This document shows, piece by piece, positions 9,566 through 19,994 of a stretch of DNA of 64,000 bases. A model generated the notes under the pieces. The model ran no database searches. It worked only from the letters and a program-made list of their open reading frames with translations, and was not told the origin of the DNA. Made by a program: the position numbers and the translations under genes. The stretch comes from Vaginimicrobium propionicum (GTDB taxonomy: Bacteria; Actinomycetota; Actinomycetes; Propionibacteriales; Propionibacteriaceae). Position 1 is the first letter of the stretch. The number at the start of each line of letters is the position of its first letter. The DNA lies in contig NZ_LT706985.1 in NCBI RefSeq assembly GCF_900155645.1, positions 1,846,051 to 1,910,050 on the forward strand, given 5' to 3'.

Positions 9566-10672
9566 TTACTTGATGGTCTTGGCGGCAGCCTGGACGTTCT
9601 TGGATAGTTCGCCGGCAAGCGGTGCATTGAAAGCCGTCTTAGTGGCCTCTTCTTGCGCCTCGGGGCTGGTGATGTAGCTAAGGTAGGCGTTTACCAACTC
9701 GCCGATGCTGGCGTCTTTGTAGTTCTGGCATGCGATGGCATAAGAAACCAGGACAAATGGGTAACCAGCAGCGGTACGGTCGAGCTTCAGCGAGTAGTCG
9801 TTTTCGGCGCGACCTTCGACACGGCTAGAGGCATCTACAACTTTGGCAGCAGCTTCAGGAGTCAGCTCGATGTAGTCGCTGGAGCCGGTGGGGGCATACT
9901 TGGCTACGCCCATGCCAGCTTCAACACCGGAGTCATCAATGTATCCGATGTAGCCGTTCCCGTTCTTGATGGCCTCAGCAACACCGTTGGTCTTGTTGCC
10001 GGCCTCGCCAGCGGCGGCGTCTGCCGGCCATTCTTCGACTGAACCCCAGGTCCAAATGTCAGGAGCAATCTGGGAGAGAGTGTCGGTGAAGTTGCCGGTA
10101 GTGCCGGACTTGTCAGCGCGGTGCACTGGGACGATAGGCAGGTCGGGTAATTTGGCTTTCGGGTTAGCCTTAGCGATAGCCTCGTCATTCCAGTTGGTAA
10201 TCTGGCCGGCGAAAATCTTAGCAATGACGTCGGCGTTCAGGTTTAGTTCGTCTACGCCCTCGAGGTTGTAGGCTAAAGCGATTGGCGAGATGTAGACCGG
10301 CAAGCTGATGGCTCCGCCGTCAGCGCAATTGGCCAGATCAGCGTTCAGCTCTTCGTCTTTCATAATGGAGTCAGAACCGGCGAAATGGGCTGCGCCAGCG
10401 ATGAAGTTCTTACGGCCAGTGCCGGAACCATCCGGGGAATAGTTTACGGTGACGCTGGGGTTGGCCGTCTGGAATCCGGCGCGCCAAGCGTCCTGGGCGG
10501 CGCCCATTGAGGAAGCGCCAGAACCGGACAAGGTGCCAGATAGTTTACTTGCCTCAGAAGTCTTGGTGTCGTTGGAGCTATCGGACGAGCTGGAGCCGTT
10601 CGAGGAGCATCCGGTAAGAGTTAGAGCAAGGGCGGCAGCGATAGCCGCACCAACGCGCAAAGTCTTCTTCAC
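9566..10672 (-). CDS. pstS: Phosphate-binding lipoprotein
   Basis: Extracytoplasmic phosphate receptor for PstCAB. It has 368 residues with a lipoprotein signal peptide ending LTLTGC, Cys22 being the lipidated residue, followed by a Ser/Asn/Asp-rich linker to about residue 45. The binding fold shows SGASSMGAAQDAWR, the ligand loop GSGTGRKNF and KSGTTGNFTDTL, where Ser, Gly and Thr hold phosphate. It is the first gene of the pst operon; its upstream region carries a PHO box. Typically induced by phosphate starvation through the RegX3/PhoP regulator, and a candidate for that regulator is encoded at 26.7 kb. Confidence 0.97.
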   Translation of the reverse strand: MKKTLRVGAAIAAALALTLTGCSSNGSSSSDSSNDTKTSEASKLSGTLSGSGASSMGAAQDAWRAGFQTANPSVTVNYSPDGSGTGRKNFIAGAAHFAGSDSIMKDEELNADLANCADGGAISLPVYISPIALAYNLEGVDELNLNADVIAKIFAGQITNWNDEAIAKANPKAKLPDLPIVPVHRADKSGTTGNFTDTLSQIAPDIWTWGSVEEWPADAAAGEAGNKTNGVAEAIKNGNGYIGYIDDSGVEAGMGVAKYAPTGSSDYIELTPEAAAKVVDASSRVEGRAENDYSLKLDRTAAGYPFVLVSYAIACQNYKDASIGELVNAYLSYITSPEAQEEATKTAFNAPLAGELSKNVQAAAKTIK

Positions 10673-10766
10673 TGTTAAATTCCTTCCAGGAATCTAAATT
10701 CTTTATGTCAGGTCGCTCGACCTAACGACTTTGACGCTAACTTGTGTGCATTACCAAACCATCTCG

Positions 10767-10788
10767 CCAAGGTAAACAGAAGGTTAAC
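10767..10788 (-). promoter_or_regulatory. PHO box (RegX3/PhoP-type operator) upstream of pstS
   Basis: Read on the minus strand, two 11-base units stand head to tail: GTTAACCTTCT then GTTTACCTTGG. This is the GTTNACC direct repeat at 11-base spacing known for actinobacterial PhoP/RegX3 sites. It ends about 94 bases before the pstS start. A TAATGC about 18 bases beyond the final GTTTAC could be the -10 element, in which case the repeat would replace the -35, as in other Pho-activated promoters. Confidence 0.7.
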
Positions 10789-10824
10789 GAATAACCAAAA
10801 ATTCAGATTTTTATGACAACTTGA

Positions 10825-11709
10825 TCAGATTTCTGGGGGTAAATGAAGTGGCTCACTTATATCTCCACGTTCATCTAGGCCGACAACTAGTACCTCTGCA
10901 GGTTCCAGCGTGTGATCTAGCTCAATTCCCAGATAGTCAATCATTGTTGGCAACACTGGACGGTGGCCGCAAACAGCAGTAGGCAATTGTGAGTCAAGCG
11001 CTTTGCCCCTAATTTGGCTCATCGCCCATTCCACCCCTTGTGGATCATTCTCGCCAGCGCCTTCTGTAAGATCATTGAAAGCTGTTATCTCTACCCCGAA
11101 TCGTTCGGCGTAAGGTCGCAGTGTCGCCATACAGCGTTCTGCCGAAGAGCTAGCTAGGGCGCCGATACCGAAAGCGTCAAGCACTTCAGCCAAAGCCTCA
11201 GCTTGTTTCGTGCCGCGATTATTTAACGGGCGGTCATCATCATTATTTCCAGACCAATTCTTTCGTCCGATCGCCTTAGCATGTCGAACTACCAGCAACG
11301 GCACCTGCCATTGGGTGCGCAAGCCCTCGACCAGGACGCTTATGTCATCGTCATAACTCAACTCGCGGATAGCTTTAGCTACCGGCCACCATTCCACGCG
11401 ATCAGCTTCATCGTCATGGTCAGCTATTGGTTCTTCACTTACTAGCGTGGCAAGCCACCAAGTGACGACTTTCATCTTGTTTTTCACTTGATAGCGAATG
11501 GAGTCTAGCGGTGCGACAAGACGAACTTTGTAGCCGGTTTCTTCCAGCACTTCACGAACTGCCGCTACGGCATCCGGTTCAGCATCATTGAGGGTGCCTT
11601 TCGGCAGGCTCCAATCATCATATTTGGGACGATGGATAACCAAAACCTGACGATTATCGTCGTCTCCACGCAAGACGAGAGCGCCAGATGAGCGATACAG
11701 CTTGGCCAT
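10825..11709 (-). CDS. mutT1: Nudix hydrolase-histidine phosphatase fusion (MutT1 type)
   Basis: A two-domain protein of 294 residues. Residues 1-135 are a Nudix domain with a complete Nudix box starting GTLNDAEPDAV and ending REVLEETGY. Residues 140-294 are a histidine phosphatase domain with LLVVRHAKA and a second His in VCGHRPVLP. This is the architecture of mycobacterial MutT1 (Rv2985), which degrades 8-oxo-dGTP and diadenosine polyphosphates. In mycobacteria it is also next to ppk, so the neighbourhood is conserved. It lies 86 bases downstream of the mshD-ppk frame; a structured element occupies the gap. Confidence 0.9.
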   Translation of the reverse strand: MAKLYRSSGALVLRGDDDNRQVLVIHRPKYDDWSLPKGTLNDAEPDAVAAVREVLEETGYKVRLVAPLDSIRYQVKNKMKVVTWWLATLVSEEPIADHDDEADRVEWWPVAKAIRELSYDDDISVLVEGLRTQWQVPLLVVRHAKAIGRKNWSGNNDDDRPLNNRGTKQAEALAEVLDAFGIGALASSSAERCMATLRPYAERFGVEITAFNDLTEGAGENDPQGVEWAMSQIRGKALDSQLPTAVCGHRPVLPTMIDYLGIELDHTLEPAEVLVVGLDERGDISEPLHLPPEI

Positions 11710-11747
11710 TATTACCTTTCAATGCTTGTGCTGGCTCAACCACCCAT

Positions 11748-11797
11748 AGTCCAAGTTTGTGGGCATTTCATATTAGCGATATGCCCGACGTTGGACT
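11748..11797 (-). other. Nested inverted repeat between ppk and mutT1
   Basis: AGTCCAA (11748-11754) pairs with TTGGACT (11791-11797), and GGGCAT (11761-11766) pairs with ATGCCC (11781-11786). The result is a two-tier hairpin with a small internal loop. The outer arm overlaps the ppk stop codon. There is no U-run, so I call it a structured intercistronic element, possibly an attenuator or processing site, and not a terminator. Confidence 0.5.
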
Positions 11798-14700
11798 AGT
11801 CTGCTTGGCCTTTGCGGCGTTGGTTATTGGTCTTATCAATCAGGTAGTCCTGAATGTGCAATCTGGCAGTGTGATCATCTCTATAAATATTGGGTGTCCA
11901 CGTTTGGTCAATCAACCGCCAATGCACAGTGTCCTCATCAAAAGCCGTAGTCAGAAGGTCATCTATTTGGGCGATGTGACGCGGATTAGTGATCCCCACG
12001 ATAGCTTCCACTCTGCGATCCAGATTGCGGTGCATAAGATCCGCGCTGCCGATACCGACCACCGGATCACCGCCATTCTCAAACCAATAAATGCGCGAAT
12101 GTTCCAAGTAGCGGCCAAGAACAGAAATTAGCCGGATATTATCCGACATGCCTGGCACTCCTGGACGCACTGCACAAATTCCGCGTACCCACATCTCGAC
12201 TTTGACGCCTGCCTGAGACGCGCGATAAAGAGCATCGATGATGGTTTCGTCAACGATAGAATTAACTTTTATTCTGATCCTGGCGTTCTGTCCGGCTAGT
12301 GCATTAGCAGTCTCACCGTTGATCCGCTCCAACAATCCCGTGCGGATACCCTCGGGAGCTACCAGTAGGCGCCGATAATGAGACACCTGAGTCATGCCAG
12401 ATAGGTGGTTGAATAACCGCGCGACATCGTCGGTAACAATGGGGTTGCAGGTTAACAAACCCATATCCTCGTATTGGCGAGCTGTTTTGGGGTTGTAATT
12501 GCCGGTGCCAATGTGGGCGTAGCGGCGCAAGCCGTTCTTGCCTTCATCACGCACTACCAACATCAACTTGCAATGTGTCTTTAGCCCGACCATGCCATAA
12601 ACAACGTGGACGCCATATTTTTCTAGTTTGCGCGCCCAAGCGATATTGGCTTGTTCGTCAAATCGAGCTTTGATTTCGACTACCGCCAGCACCTGTTTAC
12701 CGGCTTTTGCTGCCTCAATTAGGGCATCAATGATCGGAGAATCGCCAGAGGTGCGGTAGAGCGTCTGTTTAATTGCTAAGACTTTCGGGTCGGCGGCAGC
12801 CTGTTCGATGAGACGCTCAACCGAGGTAGCGAAAGAATCATAAGGGTGCTGCAACAACACATCGTGTTTACGAATTTGGGTGAAAATATCAGCCGGATTT
12901 GAGGTCTCAATCTCTGCTAATTCTGGGTGGGTCTTTGGCAAGAAACCGGGGTAACGCAGATCCTCGCGGTCAATCTTGCCCAACCCGAATAGACCCGTGA
13001 AATCAAGCGGGGCTGGAAGCTTGAAAACTTCTTTTTCGGTGACATCAAGTTGGCGTACCAACATGTCGAGCATCTTGTCATCGATGGTGTCCTCTACCTC
13101 GAGACGGACGGGAGGACGACCCACCTTACGGCGCAGCAGCTCTTTCTCTAGTGCCGTCAAAATGTTTTCGGCATCATCTTCTTCCATCTCGACGTCTTCA
13201 TTGCGGGTTACTCGAAAAGTCGTGTGTTGTAGGACTTCCATGCCCCCGAAGATCTGGTTCAAGTGCTGGATGATTAGGTCTTCTAGTGGTAAGAAACGGC
13301 CGGGACTGACTTCAATGAATCTGTCTAAAACCGCTGGAACTTTTATGCGCGCGAATTGTTCAGTACCAGTTTCTTCAGAACGTAGTAACACGCCAAGGTT
13401 AAGTGATAGCCCCGAAATGTAGGGGAATGGGTGAGAAGGGTCAACCGCTAGCGGGGTAAGAATCGGGAAGATACGTTCAGTAAACAGCGCATGCATCTGA
13501 GACTGTTCTTCCAGGGTCATATCGTCCCAACCAATGATGTGAATACCTTCACTGGCTAGTTCGGGACGTAATTTTTCTTGGAAAAGCCGCGCCTGATCAT
13601 CAACTAACTCGTGGGCGCGCGTCAAGATAGCATCGTAGAGGTCACGTGGGTTGATTCTGGCAGCTGAACGTACCGCAACCCCAGCATCAATGCGTCGTTT
13701 CAGACCGGCAACCCGCACCATAAAGAATTCGTCTAGGTTTGAGGAGAAGATAGCGCAGAATGTGGTTCGCTCCAGCAGCGGCGTGCGGGGGGCGTCTTTA
13801 GCTAAGTCGAGCACCCGGTTATTGAACTCTAACCAACTCAATTCACGGTCGGTGTAGCGATCTTGGGGAAGCTCGCCGGTGGTCGCATCGTCATTCACTT
13901 GTAGCTCTCCTGTGCTCTTGCCACGGTAAGAAGTATCAGTATATGTCTCGCTGAACCCAGCATTGCGGTACATCTGCACCACATTTTGATTTTCGGCTTC
14001 AACAAATAATTTCACGTATTTGATGCCTCGGGCGCGCATGTGATGCAAACCAGCCAGCAACAACGCGGTTCCCACCCCGTGCCGAGCATGTTCAGGGTCT
14101 ACCCCAAGGACATAAACCTCGGCCTCATCGTGTCGGGTTGGTTCAATTTTTATCCAGTGAAAACCGACTAGGGTGCCATCGTTACCGCGAGCCACCAGCA
14201 AATCTTTGGGGTTAAACCAGTCTTCCGCGAACCGATCACGAAAGTCCTGTTCAATCAGTCGTCCTTGTTCAGGGTGGGTGCGGAAAGCTGCTGCATTGAC
14301 TTCGATCAGCTTTGACAGATCCGAGTCTTTGAAGTGATCGAGGTGGTAACCAGCTGGAAATTGCGGTTCGCTTAAGTCCACTAACTCGCGACGCATCAAC
14401 AGTAATTGCCTGCTTTGTTCTAGACCGAGGAGTTCAGCCAACCGTTTGGCCGCAGCTAGCGTCCCAAACGACCACCAAGTCTTTGGCTGCCAACGCCGCT
14501 GTAGCCCAGCTAAAATTTGGGTGCCAAAACCCTTGTGACGAGCTCGTGGAGCCACCACCACCTGAGCCGAAGCATCTCTTGGGTCATATTGACCGTATGC
14601 AGCCAGCCCTTCATTGTCATATCCGAGTAGATGACGAGCGGTTGACCATGGGGAGGTCAATCCTATTTGCGCCGCCTCATTTAGCGCTGTGACATGGTCT

Positions 14701-14825
14701 TCGTCGAAGGCTGCTTGAGAAAGCTCTAGCACTTGATCAACTAATGTTTTATCTAGGCGTCCACGATGCTGAATCACAATCACAACCCCAACGCTAGAAC
14801 ATTTTTGGCTCGATAGTTTGGCCAT
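11796..14825 (-). CDS. mshD-ppk: Mycothiol synthase (MshD) fused in frame to polyphosphate kinase (PPK1)
   Basis: A single 1009-codon frame holds two enzymes. Residues 20-305 are MshD, two GNAT domains that acetylate Cys-GlcN-Ins with acetyl-CoA to finish mycothiol; acetyl-CoA loops are visible in [16 protein letters not shown] and [17 protein letters not shown]. Residues 323-1000 are PPK1, which makes polyphosphate from [17 protein letters not shown] at its start, [18 protein letters not shown], and two candidate active-site histidines in KTHCKLML (His751) and YLEHSRIY (His909). Typical lengths are about 300 and 700, so both appear complete. A Shine-Dalgarno and an in-frame GTG sit at the join (Val310), so PPK alone may also be made. 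Mycobacterial mshD is next to phosphate genes (phoT, phoY2), and mutT1 next to ppk, which fits this setting. The start, three bases after dtd, suggests coupled translation; a GTG at codon 12 or nearby is an alternative. Confidence 0.9.
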   Translation of the reverse strand: MAKLSSQKCSSVGVVIVIQHRGRLDKTLVDQVLELSQAAFDEDHVTALNEAAQIGLTSPWSTARHLLGYDNEGLAAYGQYDPRDASAQVVVAPRARHKGFGTQILAGLQRRWQPKTWWSFGTLAAAKRLAELLGLEQSRQLLLMRRELVDLSEPQFPAGYHLDHFKDSDLSKLIEVNAAAFRTHPEQGRLIEQDFRDRFAEDWFNPKDLLVARGNDGTLVGFHWIKIEPTRHDEAEVYVLGVDPEHARHGVGTALLLAGLHHMRARGIKYVKLFVEAENQNVVQMYRNAGFSETYTDTSYRGKSTGELQVNDDATTGELPQDRYTDRELSWLEFNNRVLDLAKDAPRTPLLERTTFCAIFSSNLDEFFMVRVAGLKRRIDAGVAVRSAARINPRDLYDAILTRAHELVDDQARLFQEKLRPELASEGIHIIGWDDMTLEEQSQMHALFTERIFPILTPLAVDPSHPFPYISGLSLNLGVLLRSEETGTEQFARIKVPAVLDRFIEVSPGRFLPLEDLIIQHLNQIFGGMEVLQHTTFRVTRNEDVEMEEDDAENILTALEKELLRRKVGRPPVRLEVEDTIDDKMLDMLVRQLDVTEKEVFKLPAPLDFTGLFGLGKIDREDLRYPGFLPKTHPELAEIETSNPADIFTQIRKHDVLLQHPYDSFATSVERLIEQAAADPKVLAIKQTLYRTSGDSPIIDALIEAAKAGKQVLAVVEIKARFDEQANIAWARKLEKYGVHVVYGMVGLKTHCKLMLVVRDEGKNGLRRYAHIGTGNYNPKTARQYEDMGLLTCNPIVTDDVARLFNHLSGMTQVSHYRRLLVAPEGIRTGLLERINGETANALAGQNARIRIKVNSIVDETIIDALYRASQAGVKVEMWVRGICAVRPGVPGMSDNIRLISVLGRYLEHSRIYWFENGGDPVVGIGSADLMHRNLDRRVEAIVGITNPRHIAQIDDLLTTAFDEDTVHWRLIDQTWTPNIYRDDHTARLHIQDYLIDKTNNQRRKGQAD
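13896..13911 (-). promoter_or_regulatory. Internal ribosome-binding site and GTG for free PPK
   Basis: On the minus strand AGGAGAG (13905-13911) is followed by six bases and then GTG (13898-13896), in frame with PPK. The sequence at the start is GTGAATGA, so both other frames stop immediately. Initiation here would give a 700-residue PPK, the normal family length. Confidence 0.6.
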
Positions 14826-14828
14826 CGA

Positions 14829-15269
14829 CTAGCTTGACCAGTCTGCCGAGTCAAGAATTATCGTCATCGGACCGTCATTTACTAATTCGACCTGCATCAT
14901 CGCGCCAAATTTTCCAGTTTCGACGCTGGCTCCCAGAGCACGCAGCGAGGCAACAAATTGGTCGACCAGTGGCTCAGAGACGGGTCCTGGAGCTGCTTGA
15001 TTCCAGGATGGTCGGCGTCCTTTGCGGGTATTGGCGTAGAGGGTGAACTGGCTAATCACTAGCAAAGGAGCGTCAATATCGGAGGCAGAAAGTTCGTCGT
15101 CCAAAATTCTAAGCCGCCAAACTTTATCGGCCATTTTATTGACAATCGCTTCATTGTCGTCGTGAGTGATACCAACCAGTGCCACCAGGCCAGGACGAGT
15201 TAGTTCGCCAATGGTTTTTTCTTCAACACTGACATTGGCGTGTGCGGCGCGCTGCAAGACGACTCTCAT
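14829..15269 (-). CDS. dtd: D-aminoacyl-tRNA deacylase
   Basis: Hydrolyses D-amino acids (and glycine misacylated on tRNA-Ala) from tRNA. The length of 146 residues is normal. It begins [15 protein letters not shown] and carries the two active-site motifs: SQFTLYA near residue 79 and NDGPMT near residue 132, the latter with Met where Val is usual in GPVT. It is the first gene of the minus-strand group dtd, mshD-ppk, mutT1; its stop is three bases from the next ATG. A GATACC and a short spacer just before the ATG leave little room for a leader, so it may be nearly leaderless. Confidence 0.94.
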   Translation of the reverse strand: MRVVLQRAAHANVSVEEKTIGELTRPGLVALVGITHDDNEAIVNKMADKVWRLRILDDELSASDIDAPLLVISQFTLYANTRKGRRPSWNQAAPGPVSEPLVDQFVASLRALGASVETGKFGAMMQVELVNDGPMTIILDSADWSS

Positions 15270-15312
15270 TGGCCCATGGTATCGCTTACCGCTTGGCGTA
15301 TAGGCTAGCCGA

Positions 15313-15444
15313 GTGAGTGTTACAGACTTGGTTATCTATTTAGTCGCCGTTGCGGCGTTAGCTGGCCTATGCGTCTGGACGTTAGTGAAGATTTTTTGTG
15401 CAACTGGAGTAAGCGATGGCGTTCACAATTCCGAGCGACCTTAA
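15313..15444 (+). CDS. Possible 43-residue single-helix membrane peptide
   Basis: A GTG-started frame encodes one hydrophobic stretch ([17 protein letters not shown]) followed by a short polar tail; it ends inside the following gene (29-base overlap). No convincing ribosome-binding site is visible. It lies in the divergent region between dtd and the nitrobindin-like gene. It could be a real small membrane protein or chance coding in the leader of the next gene; I do not recognise a family. Confidence 0.2.
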   Translation: MSVTDLVIYLVAVAALAGLCVWTLVKIFCATGVSDGVHNSERP

Positions 15445-15913
15445 CCCGAAACTAATGCCGTTGGCTTGGCTAATTGGCACTTGGGTAGGCAATGGGCATG
15501 GTTCTTGGCCGGGGCGAGGAGATTTTGAATACGGTATTCAGGTCGATTTTGCTGACAACGGCTCTGATTATCTGCACTATATTTGCCAAACTTATTTAGT
15601 GGATGAAAATTCCCGCCCGCTAGAGCCGCTGTGGATGGAGACCGGCTTTTGGCGCCCGAGCGAGGATAAAAAAATAGAAGTTGTCTTGGCTGATCCTCAA
15701 GGTCGTGCAGAGGTTTGGGTAGGCGATATTGATGGCGCAAAAATTGCTTTGACGACCGATCTAGTGGCGCGCACTGAAACTGCTGATCCAGCAGTTACCG
15801 GTGGTCAACGGCTCTACGGTCAGGTGGAATCAGATTTGTGGTGGGCATATGATCGCGCCAGCGAGGACGTCAAATTGCAGCCTTATATGTGGGCGAAGCT
15901 AAAAAGGGCATGA
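15416..15913 (+). CDS. Nitrobindin-like haem-binding beta-barrel protein (FABP-like)
   Basis: A 165-residue protein of the nitrobindin/FABP-like family. These are compact beta-barrels, some of which hold ferric haem and isomerise peroxynitrite. The first strand-turn motif GTWVGNGHG is the family signature GxWxGxGxG, and the tail LQPYMWAKLKR carries an aromatic pattern seen at the C-terminus of the family. The haem-ligand His expected near the C-terminus is not obvious in this tail, so haem binding is uncertain. A GGAG lies six bases before the ATG. It precedes the YgfZ gene with an ATGA overlap; in mycobacteria related genes (Rv0813c and Rv0811c) are also close neighbours, and mshD is nearby there too. 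Confidence 0.8.
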   Translation: MAFTIPSDLNPKLMPLAWLIGTWVGNGHGSWPGRGDFEYGIQVDFADNGSDYLHYICQTYLVDENSRPLEPLWMETGFWRPSEDKKIEVVLADPQGRAEVWVGDIDGAKIALTTDLVARTETADPAVTGGQRLYGQVESDLWWAYDRASEDVKLQPYMWAKLKRA

Positions 15914-16799
15914 TTCGGTTAGAGGCTGGGCCAGATGCTGGTTTGATTTGGCATTTCGGTGACCCACTTGCAGAGCAGCGGCGGCTAGCAGCAGGTGATG
16001 GAATAGTCGCATTGGAGAATCGGCAGGTACTTAAGCTTGCCGGACCAGAGCGGGTCATTTTCTTAAATGCCCTGACCACCAATGTTTTTGATAAAGCGGC
16101 TGACGCTTTCGTCCTGGACGCCAATGGGCGAATCATCCACGAGTTACATGGTGCCCACGATGGCGACAACCTTTTTGTCTGGACCTGTGACAGCGGTTTG
16201 GAAGCCTATCTGAAAGCCATGAAGTTTTGGACAAAAGTTACCATCACCCGCGAAGACCTTCGGGTGTATTTTGTTGGGAATCATGTCAAAGCCGACGGCA
16301 TAGAGTTTGGCTACGGCATTGACGGGGGCAGGATAGTGCTCGCCAAGCCTGGATCCTTGCGTCCCGACGCCGGCATTTGGGCTTTCGAGGCGCTACGTGT
16401 TGCGGCTGGGATACCGAGATTTGGCGTCGATACTGATGACAAAACAATCCCTAACGAGTTGGGGTTATATGCCACGGCCTTAAATAAAGGCTGTTATCCA
16501 GGTCAAGAGACGGTAGCGAAAATCAATAATCTGGGGCACCCACCGCGCCGATTAGTCCGGCTGAACCTGGACGGCTCCGCCAATCGGCTACCCGATATTG
16601 GCGAAGCCATAATCTTGGACGGCGAAACGGTCGGCTTTGTTGGTGCCTCTGCCTACCACTATGAGGCCGGTCCGATAGCTCTAGGCCTAGTAAAACGCAC
16701 AGTGCCGGTGAAAGCGCAGTTAAGCGTTGCCGGGATAGCTAGTCTGCAAGAACCCCTCGTTGACCCAGATATCGGCGAGCATTTCAAAGCGAAAATAGC

Positions 16800-16809
<10 letters not shown>
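15910..16809 (+). CDS. ygfZ: YgfZ/GcvT-domain folate-binding protein
   Basis: A tetrahydrofolate-binding protein of the YgfZ family, which supports repair or assembly of certain iron-sulfur proteins. The decisive motif is KGCYPGQETVAKI near residues 195-207, with the conserved redox Cys. The N-terminus GPDAGLIWHFGDPLAEQR is typical of actinobacterial members. I take ATG 15910, which overlaps the previous stop as ATGA; an in-frame ATG at 15889 would add seven residues. The end runs ten bases into the convergent typA gene. It probably acts in the cytoplasm. Confidence 0.88.
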
Positions 16810-18665
<1,856 letters not shown>

Positions 18666-18779
18666 TCACAACTCCCATTTTTTGGCCGTCATGATTGTAG
18701 TACCTACTGAACCAATCGCCCCATTTATGAATTATCTGATTTGCCTTGCCTTAGCCATGCCCCCGTGCCATCATGGGCA

Positions 18780-18900
18780 TGTGCCCGGGGTCGGTGAAAA
18801 TCCGAGCCGGCGGTTAAAGTCCGCGAACCTCTAACCTTGTTAGAGGCCGATCCGGTGAAATTCCGGAACCGACGGTTAAAGTCCGGATGGGAGGCGCACA
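18780..18900 (+). promoter_or_regulatory. FMN riboswitch (RFN element) controlling the rib operon
   Basis: A complete RFN aptamer. The conserved half-sites GGCGGTTAAAGTCCGCGA and GACGGTTAAAGTCCGGAT are both present. GGTGAAAATCC and GGTGAAATTCCGG supply the helical repeats, CCTCTAAC-CTTG-TTAGAGG forms the variable hairpin, and GGGAG closes the core. Helix P1 pairs TGTGC (18780-18784) with GCACA (18896-18900). It lies 65 bases before ribD. Binding of FMN should reduce expression of all four rib genes. Confidence 0.95.
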
Positions 18901-18930
18901 GGCGGCTTTAGAGCAGCTTCACTTCTTATC

Positions 18931-18963
18931 GCACCCGGCACGCTCGTTGACCAGGAAGGGTGC
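18931..18963 (+). promoter_or_regulatory. Probable Shine-Dalgarno sequester hairpin of the FMN riboswitch
   Basis: GCACCC (18931-18936) can pair with GGGTGC (18958-18963). The latter includes the 3' end of the ribD ribosome-binding site AGGAAGGG and reaches to within two bases of the ATG. No U-run follows, so control is probably at translation initiation. Inferred from complementarity alone. Confidence 0.55.
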
Positions 18964-18965
18964 TG

Positions 18966-19994
18966 ATGGCTAAGGGCTTTGACCAACAGTTGATGGCGCG
19001 CGCCATTGCCTTGGCTAAGCGTAGCCCGCAAGCGGATCCTAACCCTAGGGTTGGGTGTGTTATTGCTAAGGGTGCAACGATCATCGCCGAAGGTTGGCAC
19101 GAGGGGGCAGGTAGTGCTCATGCTGAGGTTGCGGCCTTGGCCAAAGCTGGTGACGATGCGCGCGGGGCTAGCGCCTACGTCAGTCTTGAGCCTTGTAACC
19201 ACACTGGCAAAACGGGGCCGTGCAGCCAGGCTTTAGTGGCTGCTGGAATAAAAAGGGTAGTTTTTGCCCAATCGGATCCGAATCCTGTTGCAGTCGGTGG
19301 CGCAACCTATCTCAGAGAGCACGGGGTAATAGTTGAGCCGGGTCTAGCAGTTGAAGAAGCTAAAGAGCTGAATCGCTATTGGAACGCTTCTTATCTTCTC
19401 GGGCGTCCTTTCGTCACGTGGAAAGTTGCTGCCAGCCTGGACGGACGCACCGCGGCTGCCAACGGCACTTCGCAGTGGATAACTGGTGAAGAAGCCAGAC
19501 GCGACGTCCATGAGCTGCGTCGTTCTGCAGGCGCAATAATCGTGGGTACCGGCACTGTGTTGGCTGATAACCCCAGGCTTACTATCCGCGAACCAGATGG
19601 CAAACTAGCTGCTCGCCAACCCCTGCGCGTCATTGTTGGAAAGCGGAAAATCCCTAATAATTTCCGTGTTTTCAATGATGAGGCGCCAACGCTGCAAATC
19701 GGTGTCCAGCCCGTAGAAGTGTTAGCACAATTAAAAGCCCGCCAGATCCATCACGCTTGGCTAGAGGGTGGGTCTAGCCTGGCGGCAGCATTCTGGACGG
19801 CTGGGTTAATAGATGAGGTTGTCTGTTATTTGGCTCCTGCCTTGTTAGGAACCGGTCCCAATCTCATTGGCAATCTTGGGGTGGCCGACATTAAAGATTG
19901 CTACCGCTTGGATCTTAAAGATGTTCGCCAAATAGGTAATGATGTCAGGCTGATCGCTAAACCGAAGGAGCGTATGTGTTTACCGGAATCGTAG
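18966..19994 (+). CDS. ribD: Bifunctional riboflavin deaminase-reductase
   Basis: Deaminates 2,5-diamino-6-ribosylamino-pyrimidinone 5'-phosphate and reduces the ribosyl chain. Residues 1-145 are the deaminase: the zinc site is HAEVAAL plus PCNHTGKTGPC. Residues about 146-342 are the NADPH reductase, with TWKVAASLDGRTA and the conserved EGGSSLAAAF. ATG 18966 is chosen because AGGAAGGG lies five bases upstream; a GTG two codons earlier overlaps that site. First gene under the FMN riboswitch. Its last 19 bases overlap ribE. Confidence 0.95.
   Translation: MAKGFDQQLMARAIALAKRSPQADPNPRVGCVIAKGATIIAEGWHEGAGSAHAEVAALAKAGDDARGASAYVSLEPCNHTGKTGPCSQALVAAGIKRVVFAQSDPNPVAVGGATYLREHGVIVEPGLAVEEAKELNRYWNASYLLGRPFVTWKVAASLDGRTAAANGTSQWITGEEARRDVHELRRSAGAIIVGTGTVLADNPRLTIREPDGKLAARQPLRVIVGKRKIPNNFRVFNDEAPTLQIGVQPVEVLAQLKARQIHHAWLEGGSSLAAAFWTAGLIDEVVCYLAPALLGTGPNLIGNLGVADIKDCYRLDLKDVRQIGNDVRLIAKPKERMCLPES

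Noticed and set aside
13880-13920. A sequencing or assembly indel making the mshD-ppk fusion an artefact.
   Set aside because: Not excluded, but a second fusion of the same design at 45.68 kb and the lack of any homopolymer at the join make a chance error less likely. Kept as a stated way to refute the finding.
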